From the NCBI RefSeq assembly GCF_902833055.1, contig NZ_CADFEJ010000001.1, positions 990,620 through 1,054,619 on the forward strand: a DNA stretch of 64,000 bases, read 5' to 3'. The stretch is from Burkholderia territorii. Lineage in GTDB: Bacteria; Pseudomonadota; Gammaproteobacteria; Burkholderiales; Burkholderiaceae. Below, piece after piece: positions 1 through 8,100 of this stretch. Positions within the stretch are counted from its first letter, which is position 1. Every line of letters starts with the position of its first letter. A program made the position numbers and the translations under genes. The notes below the pieces were generated by a model. That model ran no database searches. It was given only the letters and a program-made list of their open reading frames with translations, and was not told the origin of the DNA.

Positions 1-1337
1 TCGTGCTGCCCGTCGTGTTTCGCGCGGCGGTTGTACTCGCCCCATTCGTAGCTGACGATCTTCGCGCGCACGCCGATCCTCGCCCAGTCCTGCTGGATCA
101 GTTGCGCCATCAGCTGCGCGTTCGGGTTGTACGGGCGCTGCACCGGCATCGCCCACAATGTCAGGTCGAAACCGTTCGGGAATCCTGCATGCGCGAGCAG
201 CGCCTTCGCGGCGGCGAGGTCGCGCGGCGCGTCCTTCAGACGCGGGTTGTACGACCATTGCGCCGGTGGCATCGGGTTCGTCGCGATCGTCGCGTCGCCG
301 TTGAACACGGTCTTGATGATGGCCGCCTTGTCGATCGCGATGTCGAGTGCGCGCCGCACGTCGACGCGATCGAGCGGCGGATGCTGCGTGTTGTACGCAA
401 CGAAGCCGACGTTGAAGCCCGTCCCCGAAAACAACGTGAGCGCCGGGTCGCGCCGCACCGTCTCGAGATCGGCTGGCCGCGGGAACACCGACACCTGACA
501 CTCGCCGGCCGTGAGCTTCTGCAGGCGCACGGCGGGATCGGGAGTGATCGCGAACACGAGATGCGCGAGCTTCACGTCGTCCGGCTTCCAGTAGTCGGGG
601 TTCGCGTCGTAACGGATCGTCGCGTCCTTCTGGTACGCGCGCAACTGGAACGGCCCGGTGCCGACCGGAAACTGGTTGATGTCGGCTTCGCGATGGCGCG
701 CCGCCAACCGGGACGCATATTCGGCCGACAGGATCGACGCGAATGACATCGCCAGATTGCGCACGAACACGACGTCCGGCGACTTCAGCACGAAGCGCAC
801 CGTATCGTCGTCGATTTTCTCGATGCGCTCGATGTTGCGGTCGAATCCGAGATCGCTGAAGTACGGGAAACTGACCGGATAAGCCTTGCGGAACGGGTCG
901 TCGGGGTCGAGCATCCGGCGAAACGTGAACACGACGTCGTCCGCCTGGAACGGCCGCGTCGGCTTGAACCATGCGGTCGTCTGGAACTTCACGCCGCGGC
1001 GCAGGTGGAACGTGTAGACGCGCTGGTCGGGCGACGCGTCCCAGCTCGTCGCGAGCGACGGTTCCAGATCGAGCGTGCCGCGCTTGAACTGCACGAGCCC
1101 GTTGTAGATCGTGTACGTGCTCGCGTCGAAATCGGTGCTGGTCGTGTGCTGGCCGGGATCGAATCCGGCCGGGCTGCCTTCGCTGCAATACACGAGCGTC
1201 TTGCCGGCCGGCGCCGCGAAAGCGTGCGTGTGCGCGCCGGCGAGCAGCAGCAACGCGGCCATGCCGCGCAGCGCTGCAATGGCAACGGATGCGCGCCGCG
1301 CACGATGCGCGGCGAACGGGATAAATGGACTGTTCAT
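1..1337 (-). CDS. ABC transporter periplasmic dipeptide/oligopeptide-binding protein, C-terminus cut by window edge
   Basis: About 445 residues are visible on the minus strand; the gene runs off the left edge, so the C-terminus is missing. It starts at the ATG at 1337 with a basic then hydrophobic signal peptide (Ala/Leu-rich, ending near AHTHAFAAPA). The mature part reads LVYCSEGSPAGFDPGQ and then has the solute-binding family 5 pattern: a YNGLVQF segment, LEPSLATSW, and a VKF segment followed by ADDVVFTFRRMLDP. This is the DppA-like layout. The family delivers di- or oligopeptides to an inner-membrane permease in the periplasm. The permease and ATPase genes would lie to the left, outside the window. 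Substrate cannot be told from sequence. Confidence 0.85.
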   Translation of the reverse strand, partial: MNSPFIPFAAHRARRASVAIAALRGMAALLLLAGAHTHAFAAPAGKTLVYCSEGSPAGFDPGQHTTSTDFDASTYTIYNGLVQFKRGTLDLEPSLATSWDASPDQRVYTFHLRRGVKFQTTAWFKPTRPFQADDVVFTFRRMLDPDDPFRKAYPVSFPYFSDLGFDRNIERIEKIDDDTVRFVLKSPDVVFVRNLAMSFASILSAEYASRLAARHREADINQFPVGTGPFQLRAYQKDATIRYDANPDYWKPDDVKLAHLVFAITPDPAVRLQKLTAGECQVSVFPRPADLETVRRDPALTLFSGTGFNVGFVAYNTQHPPLDRVDVRRALDIAIDKAAIIKTVFNGDATIATNPMPPAQWSYNPRLKDAPRDLAAAKALLAHAGFPNGFDLTLWAMPVQRPYNPNAQLMAQLIQQDWARIGVRAKIVSYEWGEYNRRAKHDGQH

Positions 1338-1691
1338 GATGGCGGTCGAGAAAGACTGTCATGCGAATGACGACCGCCGATCTTCGCGCGCCATCCGCCA
1401 ATCGCTTACCAATTAATTGCGCGTTGCTTATCGCGGTGGATGCATCCCGCTGCCGCTGCATGGAAATATCCACGCGAGCGCCGGGGACATGCGGGCGACG
1501 CCGGCTGCCGCGCGCCGCTGCGGGCCGCGCGGCGACGCCACTCGCGGCACCGCCTTCCGGCCCTCTGCAGGTTCTCCGGAATTGGCGCATCGTATCGGCT
1601 TGGTCAACGCCGCAATGCGCGCGAGCAACCCGCGCGCACGTTGCGACGCGGCGTGCTTGTCGGCGCGCTGCACCTTCCTGGAGGATCCACG
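1338..1691. other. Intergenic region between divergent genes, no gene seen
   Basis: This 354-bp stretch separates the binding-protein gene (minus) from the DUF427 gene (plus). It should hold promoters for both. I see no convincing coding frame or terminator, only an AT-richer patch around 1400-1425. A GGAGG ribosome binding site sits at its right end just before the DUF427 start. Confidence 0.5.
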
Positions 1692-2099
1692 ATGTCGATC
1701 AACCCCGATACGCCCTCTCGTCCCGTGAAGTCGCCGGGCCCCGATCATCCGATCACGATCGAGCCGCACCCGTTGCGCGTCGTGGTCAAGGTGGCCGGCA
1801 AGGTCGTCGCCGATACGCGCCGTGCGCTGGCGCTGCGCGAGGCCACCTATCCCGCCGTGCTGTACGTTCCGCGCGAGGACGCCGACATGGCGCTGCTGCA
1901 ACGCACCGACCATGCGACGTACTGCCCGTACAAGGGCGATTGCGCGTATTACTCGATTCCCGCCGGCGGCGAACGCGCGACCAACGCAGTGTGGACGTAC
2001 GAGCATCCGAACCCGGCCGTCGAACCGATTCGCGCGCATCTCGCGTTTTACCCGGATCGCGTCGACTCGATCGAGGAAAGCCCGCTCGGCGCCGATTGA
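1692..2099 (+). CDS. DUF427 domain protein
   Basis: A 135-residue cytoplasmic protein with no signal peptide. The ATG at 1692 follows a good GGAGG site and starts MSINPDTPSRPVKSPG. The DUF427 hallmarks are visible: IEPHPLRVVVKVAGKVVADT, a YVPREDADMALL segment, TYCPYKGDCAYYS, and VWTYEHPNPAVEPIRAHLAFYP. The family is a small beta-rich fold of unknown biochemical role, common in proteobacteria and actinobacteria. It stands alone here, with 209 bp before the next gene, so the context gives no functional clue. Longer upstream in-frame starts exist but lack family similarity. Confidence 0.85.
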   Translation: MSINPDTPSRPVKSPGPDHPITIEPHPLRVVVKVAGKVVADTRRALALREATYPAVLYVPREDADMALLQRTDHATYCPYKGDCAYYSIPAGGERATNAVWTYEHPNPAVEPIRAHLAFYPDRVDSIEESPLGAD

Positions 2100-2308
2100 G
2101 CGCGGCGGCGCGCTCGCGGCCCGTCGTTCACGTATCGTCCCGCCGCTGATTTGCATATGCGGATTCGTTGGTTGGCCGCCGATTCGCGCGGCCTTATCGT
2201 CGTGCATCCGGCGCGGGCCGGCCGGATGCGTGCATGCCTGCATCCAGCCTCGCCCGTGCCAAGCGCGCCGCAAGCGCAGCCCCGTGAACCCGCCAGCAGG
2301 ACGCCTCG

Positions 2309-3301
2309 ATGAACGACACACAGCACGCAGATCTTGAAACGCCCCCGGCAAATCCGCGCCGCCGCCAGTGGCTGCACGGCGCGGCCGCCGGACTGGCCGG
2401 GCTCGCGCTCGGCCCGCTCGCGGGCATGCCCGCACTGGCCCAGGGCAACGACAAGCGGCTGCGCATCGGTTTCCAGAAATACGGCAACTTCGTGGTCCTC
2501 AAGGCACGCGGCACGCTCGAGAAGCGGCTCGCGAGCCAGGGCGTGACCGTCCAGTGGCTCGAGTTCCCGGCCGGGCCGCAGTTGCTCGAAGGGCTGAACG
2601 CGGGCGCGATCGACGTCGGCACGGTCGGCGAGACGCCGCCGATCTTCGCGCAGGCCGCGGGCGTCGATTTCGTCTATCTCGGCAACGAGCCGCCGGCGCC
2701 TCACGGCGAGGCGATCGTCGTGCTGCCCGATTCACCGATCCGCACCGTCGCGCAGTTGCGCGGCAAGAAGGTCGCGTTCAACAAGGGTTCGAACGTCCAC
2801 TATCTGCTCGTGAAGGCGCTCGAGCATGCCGGCCTCGCGTATGCCGACATCCAGCCGATCTATCTGACGCCCGCCGACGCGCGCGCCGCGTTCGTGCAGC
2901 GCAGCGTCGACGCGTGGGTGATCTGGGATCCGTATCTGGCGGCCGCCGAACGGCAGCTCGGCGCACGCGTGATCGCGAACGGCGACGGCCTCGTGCGCAA
3001 CACGCAGTACTACCTCGCCGCGCGCAAGTATGCCGCCGCGCAGCCGCAGGTGCTGCGCACGCTGCTCGACGAAGTCGACGCGCTGGATCGGTGGGCACGC
3101 GACCATGTTCCGGAAGTCGCCGCGCAACTGTCGCCGCTCGTCGGCCTCGACGCGCCGACGCTCGAAGTCGCGCTCAAGCGCACCGGCTACGGCGTGCAGC
3201 CCGTCACCGATGCGACGCTCGCGTATCAGCAGAACATCGCCGACGCGTTCAGCGCATTGAAGCTGATTCCGGGCAAGGTGACGGTCGCCAACGCACGCTG
3301 A
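2309..3301 (+). CDS. SsuA-like aliphatic sulfonate/nitrate-type ABC substrate-binding protein (orphan)
   Basis: A 330-residue periplasmic binding protein. The N-terminus has a PRRRQWL motif followed by a long Ala/Leu/Gly stretch and a LAQG cleavage region, so it may use the Tat route. The body shows the SsuA/TauA family layout: LRIGFQKYGNFVVLKARGTLE, an LEGLNAGAIDVGTVGETPPIFAQAAG segment with the typical G-E-T-P-P turn, KGSNVHYLLVKALE, and the VDAWVIWDPY motif near residue 210. Family members capture alkanesulfonates or related sulfur or nitrogen compounds for an SsuBC-type transporter. No permease or ATPase gene flanks it, so it probably works with a transporter encoded elsewhere. Confidence 0.85.
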   Translation: MNDTQHADLETPPANPRRRQWLHGAAAGLAGLALGPLAGMPALAQGNDKRLRIGFQKYGNFVVLKARGTLEKRLASQGVTVQWLEFPAGPQLLEGLNAGAIDVGTVGETPPIFAQAAGVDFVYLGNEPPAPHGEAIVVLPDSPIRTVAQLRGKKVAFNKGSNVHYLLVKALEHAGLAYADIQPIYLTPADARAAFVQRSVDAWVIWDPYLAAAERQLGARVIANGDGLVRNTQYYLAARKYAAAQPQVLRTLLDEVDALDRWARDHVPEVAAQLSPLVGLDAPTLEVALKRTGYGVQPVTDATLAYQQNIADAFSALKLIPGKVTVANAR

Positions 3302-3313
3302 CGCGCCGCCGCG

Positions 3314-3898
3314 TTACGGTGCATGCGCCGCGCCGATGCGCCGCCACTCGTCGTAATCGGTGACGAGGCCCGCGTCGTCCACCGCGATATCGGCCGCGTA
3401 CGCGCCGCTCTCGTAGCGGTAAACACGCTCCGCCGTGCGCGCATAGCGTTGCTCGCCGCGCACGATCTCGAACGCCGGAAATCGCAGCCAGGCCGTGTGG
3501 ATGACGGCCGACGCACCGACCGCCAACCGGAGACGCCGGATCGGCAGCGTATTGGTCGACGGACTGAAGCCGAGATCGATGTCGGTCGCGCCCGCGAGGG
3601 CCGGCGCGTCGACGCCGTCGATCGTCCAGCGGCCTGCGTTGCATTCGATCGAGAGTCGCCGGGGCGCCGCCGCGCCGAGCCAGTACGCGACGTGCACCGA
3701 TCGCGTCAGCCAATCGGCGCCGCATGCGATCGCATAGTCGACGCGAAACGGCGTGCCGTCGATCGCGCCGGCGACCGCGCCCGACAGGTCGATGCCCGTG
3801 CGCGTCTCGACGAGCCGGCACCATTCGGCCGCGTGCCAGGCCTGCGTGATCTGCCATGCGACGCATCGCGTGCGCGCTGCTTCTTCCCATTGCGTCAT
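3314..3898 (-). CDS. Putative glycolipid-binding (DUF1089-type) protein
   Basis: A protein of about 194 residues convergent with the SsuA-like gene, with 12 bp between their ends. I took the ATG at 3898 (MTQWEEAARTRCVAW), which has a GAGAG upstream; an alternative ATG at 3919 adds seven residues. Features that suggest the putative glycolipid-binding family are the FRVDYAIACGADWLTRSVHV segment, RLSIECNAGRWTIDG, a DIDLGFSPSTNTLPIRRL segment and a final VYRYESGAYAADIAVDDAGLVTDY. The first half looks like an AraC-effector or lipocalin-like beta fold. No signal peptide is seen. The assignment is by pattern recall and the ligand is unknown. Confidence 0.7.
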   Translation of the reverse strand: MTQWEEAARTRCVAWQITQAWHAAEWCRLVETRTGIDLSGAVAGAIDGTPFRVDYAIACGADWLTRSVHVAYWLGAAAPRRLSIECNAGRWTIDGVDAPALAGATDIDLGFSPSTNTLPIRRLRLAVGASAVIHTAWLRFPAFEIVRGEQRYARTAERVYRYESGAYAADIAVDDAGLVTDYDEWRRIGAAHAP

Positions 3899-4049
3899 GT
3901 CGTCTCTCGTCGGTTTCATCGGTCGTTGGTGCGCGCTTCCGGATCGATGCGCACCTTCGGTATCGCTGCCGCCGCCTCGGCTCCCGCCAACGATCGGCAT
4001 CACGGGCGAGATTTCAACGAGCACCCGGCGCGCAGTCGCGCGCGGCGCG

Positions 4050-5207
4050 TCACCACGCCTGCCGATAGATCGCCAGCGCGTCGGCTTCCGTGACTTCGCG
4101 CGGATTGTTCACGAGCAGGCGCGTCTGCAGCATCGCGTCCGACGCCATCCTCGGCAAATCGCCCTCGCCGATGCCGACTTCGCGCAGCGTGCGCGGAATG
4201 CCCGTCGCGACGATCAGTCGGTCGATCTCACCGATCAGCGCCTGCGTCCTCGCTTCGTCGCTGCCCGTCGCGGACGGCGCGACGATGGCCGCGAGCTCGG
4301 CATACAGCGGCGCGGCAGCCGGCGCGTTGAAGCGCAGCACGTGCGGCAGCACGAGCGCATTCGACAGCCCGTGCGGCACATGGAAAATACCGCCGACCGG
4401 GTACGCCAGCGCATGCACGGCCGCGACCGGCGCGTTCGCGAATGCCTGGCCGGCGAACATCGCGCCGACCAGCATCGCCTCGCGTGCGTGGCGATCGCCA
4501 CCGTAGTCGCAGGCCTTCAGCAGATTGCGCGACAGCAGCGTCAATGCCTGCACGGCCAGCATGTCGGATACCGGATTCTTGAGCCGCGACGACGTATAGG
4601 CTTCGATCGCATGCACCATCGCGTCGATGCCGGTCGCGGCCGTTGCCGCGCGCGGCAGTCCGAGCGTGAGCGCGGCGTCGAGGATCGCGACGTCCGCGAA
4701 CAAATGCGGCGACACGACGCCCATCTTGCGCGCCTCGCCGACCGTGACGATCGACACGGCCGTCACTTCGGAGCCGGTGCCGGCCGTCGTCGGCATCTGC
4801 ACGAGCGGCAGCCGCGACGTTGCAACCTTGTCGACGCCGTACATGTCGGCCAGTGCCTGCCCGCCCGGCGCGAGCACCGCGATCAGCTTCGCGACGTCCA
4901 TCGACGAACCGCCGCCGAGTCCGAGCACGATTTCCGCATCGGCCGCCACGGCGCGCGCGGTCGCCTCGAGCACAACGTGCTCGGGCGGATCGGCGATCAC
5001 GTCGTCGATCACGGTCACCTGCCAGCCGTGCGCGGCGAGGCTCTCCAGCGCGGGAGCGAGCACGCCGCTGCGATGCAGGAACGCGTCGGTGACGACGCAC
5101 AGCCGCACGAGCGCCGGAAAGCGTTCGCGCAACAGCGCGCCGAGCCGGCTCGCGGCGCCGAATTCGACGATCTGCGTCGGAACGGTGCGGAATTGAAACG
5201 GGTTCAT
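4050..5207 (-). CDS. Iron-containing alcohol dehydrogenase family protein
   Basis: A 385-residue NAD(P)-dependent, metal-dependent dehydrogenase of the Fe-ADH family. The nucleotide-binding GGGSSMD is at about 98-104 and PTTAGTGSE at 139-147. The likely metal ligands are D195 and H199 (GIDAMVHAIEAY), H265 and H279 (VHALAYPVGG and FHVPHG). Length fits the family (about 380-390). It probably interconverts an alcohol or lactaldehyde-type substrate with its carbonyl; maleylacetate reductases share the fold, so the substrate is open. Its ATG overlaps the stop of the upstream monooxygenase gene (ATGA), so the two are translated together. Confidence 0.88.
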   Translation of the reverse strand: MNPFQFRTVPTQIVEFGAASRLGALLRERFPALVRLCVVTDAFLHRSGVLAPALESLAAHGWQVTVIDDVIADPPEHVVLEATARAVAADAEIVLGLGGGSSMDVAKLIAVLAPGGQALADMYGVDKVATSRLPLVQMPTTAGTGSEVTAVSIVTVGEARKMGVVSPHLFADVAILDAALTLGLPRAATAATGIDAMVHAIEAYTSSRLKNPVSDMLAVQALTLLSRNLLKACDYGGDRHAREAMLVGAMFAGQAFANAPVAAVHALAYPVGGIFHVPHGLSNALVLPHVLRFNAPAAAPLYAELAAIVAPSATGSDEARTQALIGEIDRLIVATGIPRTLREVGIGEGDLPRMASDAMLQTRLLVNNPREVTEADALAIYRQAW

Positions 5208-5539
5208 CGGGCGTCTCCGGGTGGTGTCGCCGTGCCGGTGTCCGGTTGCACCATGTAGGACGTCACGTCGCGACGATCGAGCAACGGAATGATCGCGCCG
5301 ACGCCGATGCGCTGGAAATGCGGCGTTTCCCGATGCACGTCGAGGCCGTCGGCATCGCGGTAGCGCTCGAGGATCACGATATGGTCGGGATCGACCGGCG
5401 ACCGGAAGTACGCGTAGTCGATGTTCTTCGGCTCGGTACGCGTGGCTGGCGCGAGTTCGGCCAGCAGTTCGATCACGCGATCGCCGTTGCCGGGTTTCGC
5501 GAAGAAATGCGCGATGACCTGCAGGTAAGGTTCGTTCAT
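5204..5539 (-). CDS. Antibiotic-biosynthesis monooxygenase (ABM) domain protein
   Basis: An 111-residue protein starting MNEPYLQVIAHFFAKPG at 5539. It has the dimeric ferredoxin-like ABM fold pattern: an initial beta strand, a helix with VIELLAELAPATRTEPKN, then YAYFRSPVDPDHIVILERYRDADGLDVHRETPHFQ. Such proteins are cofactor-free quinol monooxygenases or small dimeric domains that act on quinone-like or aldehyde substrates. It is the first gene of a two-gene operon with the Fe-alcohol dehydrogenase (4-bp overlap), which suggests that both handle the same small carbonyl or quinone compound. This link is inferred from coupling only. Confidence 0.82.
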   Translation of the reverse strand: MNEPYLQVIAHFFAKPGNGDRVIELLAELAPATRTEPKNIDYAYFRSPVDPDHIVILERYRDADGLDVHRETPHFQRIGVGAIIPLLDRRDVTSYMVQPDTGTATPPGDAR

Positions 5540-5805
5540 GCTGCGCTCCGTATTCGCCAGCGGCCCGTCATGACGGGCCGTCAATCACAATGCACGGGTT
5601 GCTCGTCGAAGATCGCGGTCGGTCGCCCGACACGGTAGCGATACCCCGACGTCGCATTGTATTGATTCGGCGCCGCGCGCGCAGCGCGTCGTCACGCACG
5701 CGGCGGCAACGCTCCGCGAACGGCACGCGCCAGCCCCGCCGAATGCCGGCGCGGCGCCCTGACCGGCCGGCTTTCCTCACGTCGCGGGCCCCGCTGCGCA
5801 GGCCG

Positions 5806-6522
5806 CTACCACGGCACGGTGCGCCCCAGGTAATCGAGGTATTCGAGCCCCGGGCGCCGTTGCTTGCCGATCAACACGTTCACGAGGCTCGGCACGCTTT
5901 CGTCGATCGTCAGCCTCGCATCCGGGCCGCCGAGTTCCGTGCGCACCCAGCCCGGCGCCATCAGGACCATCGCGCGCGGCGTGCCGGCCTGGCGCGCCGC
6001 GAAACTGCGCATGAACTGATTCAACGCGGCCTTGCTGCCGCGGTAGACCTCGCGCATTCCGGTCACGTTGTTCGCGACGCTCCCTTGCCCCGACGACATC
6101 GCGCCGATAAGGCCGTCCGCGACCACGAGATCCTGCAGCACCTCGATCACGCGCATCGGCGCCAGCGCATTCGTGATCATCACGCGCACGAATTCGTCGA
6201 CCGCGACTTCGCCGATCGTTTCGTTCGGATCGTTCGTCGTGCCGGCGTTCACGAACAGCATGTCGAAGCGCCTGCCCGACAGGCGCGCGCGCAGCGCGGC
6301 CAGTTGTTCCGGCTCGCAGATGTCGAGCGTCTCGATCTCGAGCCGTCCGTCGAAGCGTTCGGCGAGCGCGTGCAATTGCGTGCGCCCCGATGCCGCGCGC
6401 ACGGTGCCGGTCACGTGCCAGCCCTTGTTCAGGAATTGCTCCGCCATCGCGAGCCCGAGGCCGCGCGAGGCGGCAACGAGCAGGATCGATGGTGTATTCG
6501 GATTCGATATGGTCGCTTGCAT
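5806..6522 (-). CDS. SDR-family short-chain dehydrogenase
   Basis: A 238-residue short-chain dehydrogenase/reductase. The cofactor loop is VAASRGLGLAMAEQF, a variant of TGxxxGxG with Ala in place of the first Gly. FVNAGTTND marks the NAG strand, and the catalytic YxxxK is YRGSK, preceded by a Ser-rich AMSSGQGS strand. The C-terminal segment APGWVRTELGG is typical. Substrate is not evident. It is divergent from the LysR gene across a 134-bp gap that holds a direct repeat (see separate entry), so that regulator probably controls it. Confidence 0.88.
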   Translation of the reverse strand: MQATISNPNTPSILLVAASRGLGLAMAEQFLNKGWHVTGTVRAASGRTQLHALAERFDGRLEIETLDICEPEQLAALRARLSGRRFDMLFVNAGTTNDPNETIGEVAVDEFVRVMITNALAPMRVIEVLQDLVVADGLIGAMSSGQGSVANNVTGMREVYRGSKAALNQFMRSFAARQAGTPRAMVLMAPGWVRTELGGPDARLTIDESVPSLVNVLIGKQRRPGLEYLDYLGRTVPW

Positions 6523-6579
6523 TGGACTTCACCTTTGCCGGAGTTCGTCATCCGGCGACTATAGGCGCGCATCGTCACA

Positions 6580-6622
6580 TGCACCAGACGCATCGAATGC
6601 AATCGATAGTTGCACCAAACGC
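6580..6622. promoter_or_regulatory. Direct repeat in the SDR/LysR intergenic region, candidate LysR operator
   Basis: Two copies of TGCACCARACGC lie at 6580-6591 and 6611-6622, 31 bp apart start to start (about three helical turns), between the divergent SDR and LysR genes. LysR-type regulators commonly bind such divergent promoters. Binding is inferred, not shown. Confidence 0.4.
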
Positions 6623-6656
6623 GCTGTCATGTCGCGCGATGTCGTATGCTGTCCGG

Positions 6657-7670
6657 ATGGAAGACATCGACCTGAACCTCGTCACCGCACTCGACGTGCT
6701 GCTGACCGAAGGGAGCGTGACCGGCGCCGCGCGCAGGCTCGGGCTGAGCACCTCCGCGATGAGCCGCACGCTCACGCGACTGCGTGCCGCAACGGGCGAT
6801 CCGCTGCTCGTGCGCGCCGGACGCCGGCTCGTGCCGACACCGCACGCATCGGCGTTGCGCGATCGCGTGCATGCGATCGCGAGCGATGCGCGTGCCGTGC
6901 TTCGTCCGGCCGCGGCCGACATCGACATGGCCACGCTGTCGTCCACCTTCACCATCCGTGCGGCCGCGTCGTTCATGGACATGCTCGCCGGCCCGGTGGT
7001 CGCCGCGATCGGCGAAATCGCACCCGGCGTGCGCGTGCGTTTCGTCGCGAGGCTCGACCGCGATCCGGGGCCGCTGCGCGACGGCACGGTCGATCTGGAA
7101 ATCGGCAAGCGCGGCGACGACGCGCCCGAGCTGCATACGCGCGAGCTCTTTCACGACGAACACGTCGCGGTGGCGCGCGCCGAGCATCCGCTGTTCGCGG
7201 CGGCCAGGATCACGCCCGCCCGCTACGCGGCCTGCCGTCACGTCATTGCATCGCAGCTCGGCGATTTCAGCGGGCCGGCGAACGATCCGGCACACACGCC
7301 TACGGCCGCCCATAACGTGCAGGTCGTGGTGCCCGGCTATCCCGATGCGATGCGCGTCGCGGCCGGCACCGACCTGATTGCGCTCGTCCCGCGCTCGAGC
7401 CTCGGCAACGCATTCACGCCGGGGCTCGCGGACGCGCTGGGGCTGCGCAGCTTCGCGATACCGGTCCGCATGCCCGAGATCCTGATCTCCGCGCTCTGGC
7501 ATCCGCGGATGCAGCACGACCCCGCGCATCGCCGTCTGCGCGACGTCGTCATCGACGTGTGCAAGCGCGCGTATCCAGCGACCCGCGCACCGCGCGCACC
7601 GGCCGGCGGCACCAAAACGCACGCCGCAGGCAACACCCGGGGCGCCCATCAGCCGGCCCGGCGTTCATGA
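6657..7670 (+). CDS. LysR-family transcriptional regulator
   Basis: A 337-residue regulator. I chose the ATG at 6657 because it gives the family-typical start MEDIDLNLVTALDVLL; an in-frame extension upstream lacks similarity. The N-terminal winged helix-turn-helix is GSVTGAARRLGLSTSAMSRTLTRLR. The effector domain includes MLAGPVVAAIGEIAPGVRVRF and YPDAMRVAAGTDLIALVPRS. The last 30 or so residues (after CKRAYPATRAP) are a low-complexity Pro/Ala/Gly tail not usual for the family. It is divergent from the SDR gene, its likely target. Confidence 0.87.
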   Translation: MEDIDLNLVTALDVLLTEGSVTGAARRLGLSTSAMSRTLTRLRAATGDPLLVRAGRRLVPTPHASALRDRVHAIASDARAVLRPAAADIDMATLSSTFTIRAAASFMDMLAGPVVAAIGEIAPGVRVRFVARLDRDPGPLRDGTVDLEIGKRGDDAPELHTRELFHDEHVAVARAEHPLFAAARITPARYAACRHVIASQLGDFSGPANDPAHTPTAAHNVQVVVPGYPDAMRVAAGTDLIALVPRSSLGNAFTPGLADALGLRSFAIPVRMPEILISALWHPRMQHDPAHRRLRDVVIDVCKRAYPATRAPRAPAGGTKTHAAGNTRGAHQPARRS

Positions 7671-7837
7671 TGGAGCGGATTCCCGCACCGCCCGGCCCGC
7701 GGACGGCCTGGCACGCGCCACGCCGCACGCGCTGACGAACCGGGCGCCGCCGCGTATTCGACGACACGGCTTCCGCACGGCGTTCCCCAATCCGGCCATT
7801 GCGTCGCGCCGGGGGGCGTCGGCGAGCCCTTCGGCTA

Positions 7838-8100
7838 AAATGCCGCACTTTCCATCCTGTCCGGCCCGCTCGCCATGCAACCCGCCTCCTCCGCCCGATC
7901 CGCCTCCCACGGCGCCGACGACGCAGAGTCGTCGCGCGACCTCGTCTATGGCCCCAATGACCGGCCTGCGCCGATGGTCGCCTTCGTCGCCGCGCTCCAG
8001 CACCTGTTGGCGATCATCGTGCCGATCGTCACGCCCGGCCTGCTGATCTGCCAAGCGCTCGGCGTATCGAGCCGCGATACGACCCTTATCGTGTCGATGT
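7838..8100. repeat. 263-bp sequence also present at 62070-62332 (left copy)
   Basis: This stretch covers 37 bp of leader plus the first 75 codons of the intact NCS2 permease gene. I aligned it by eye to 62070-62332 and find six mismatches and no gaps, with identity ending abruptly on both sides. The copies are in the same orientation, about 54 kb apart. Confidence 0.9.

Noticed and set aside
3753..5258. Plus-strand 501-residue frame over the Fe-alcohol dehydrogenase
   Set aside because: Antisense of two recognisable genes with all key motifs on the minus strand.
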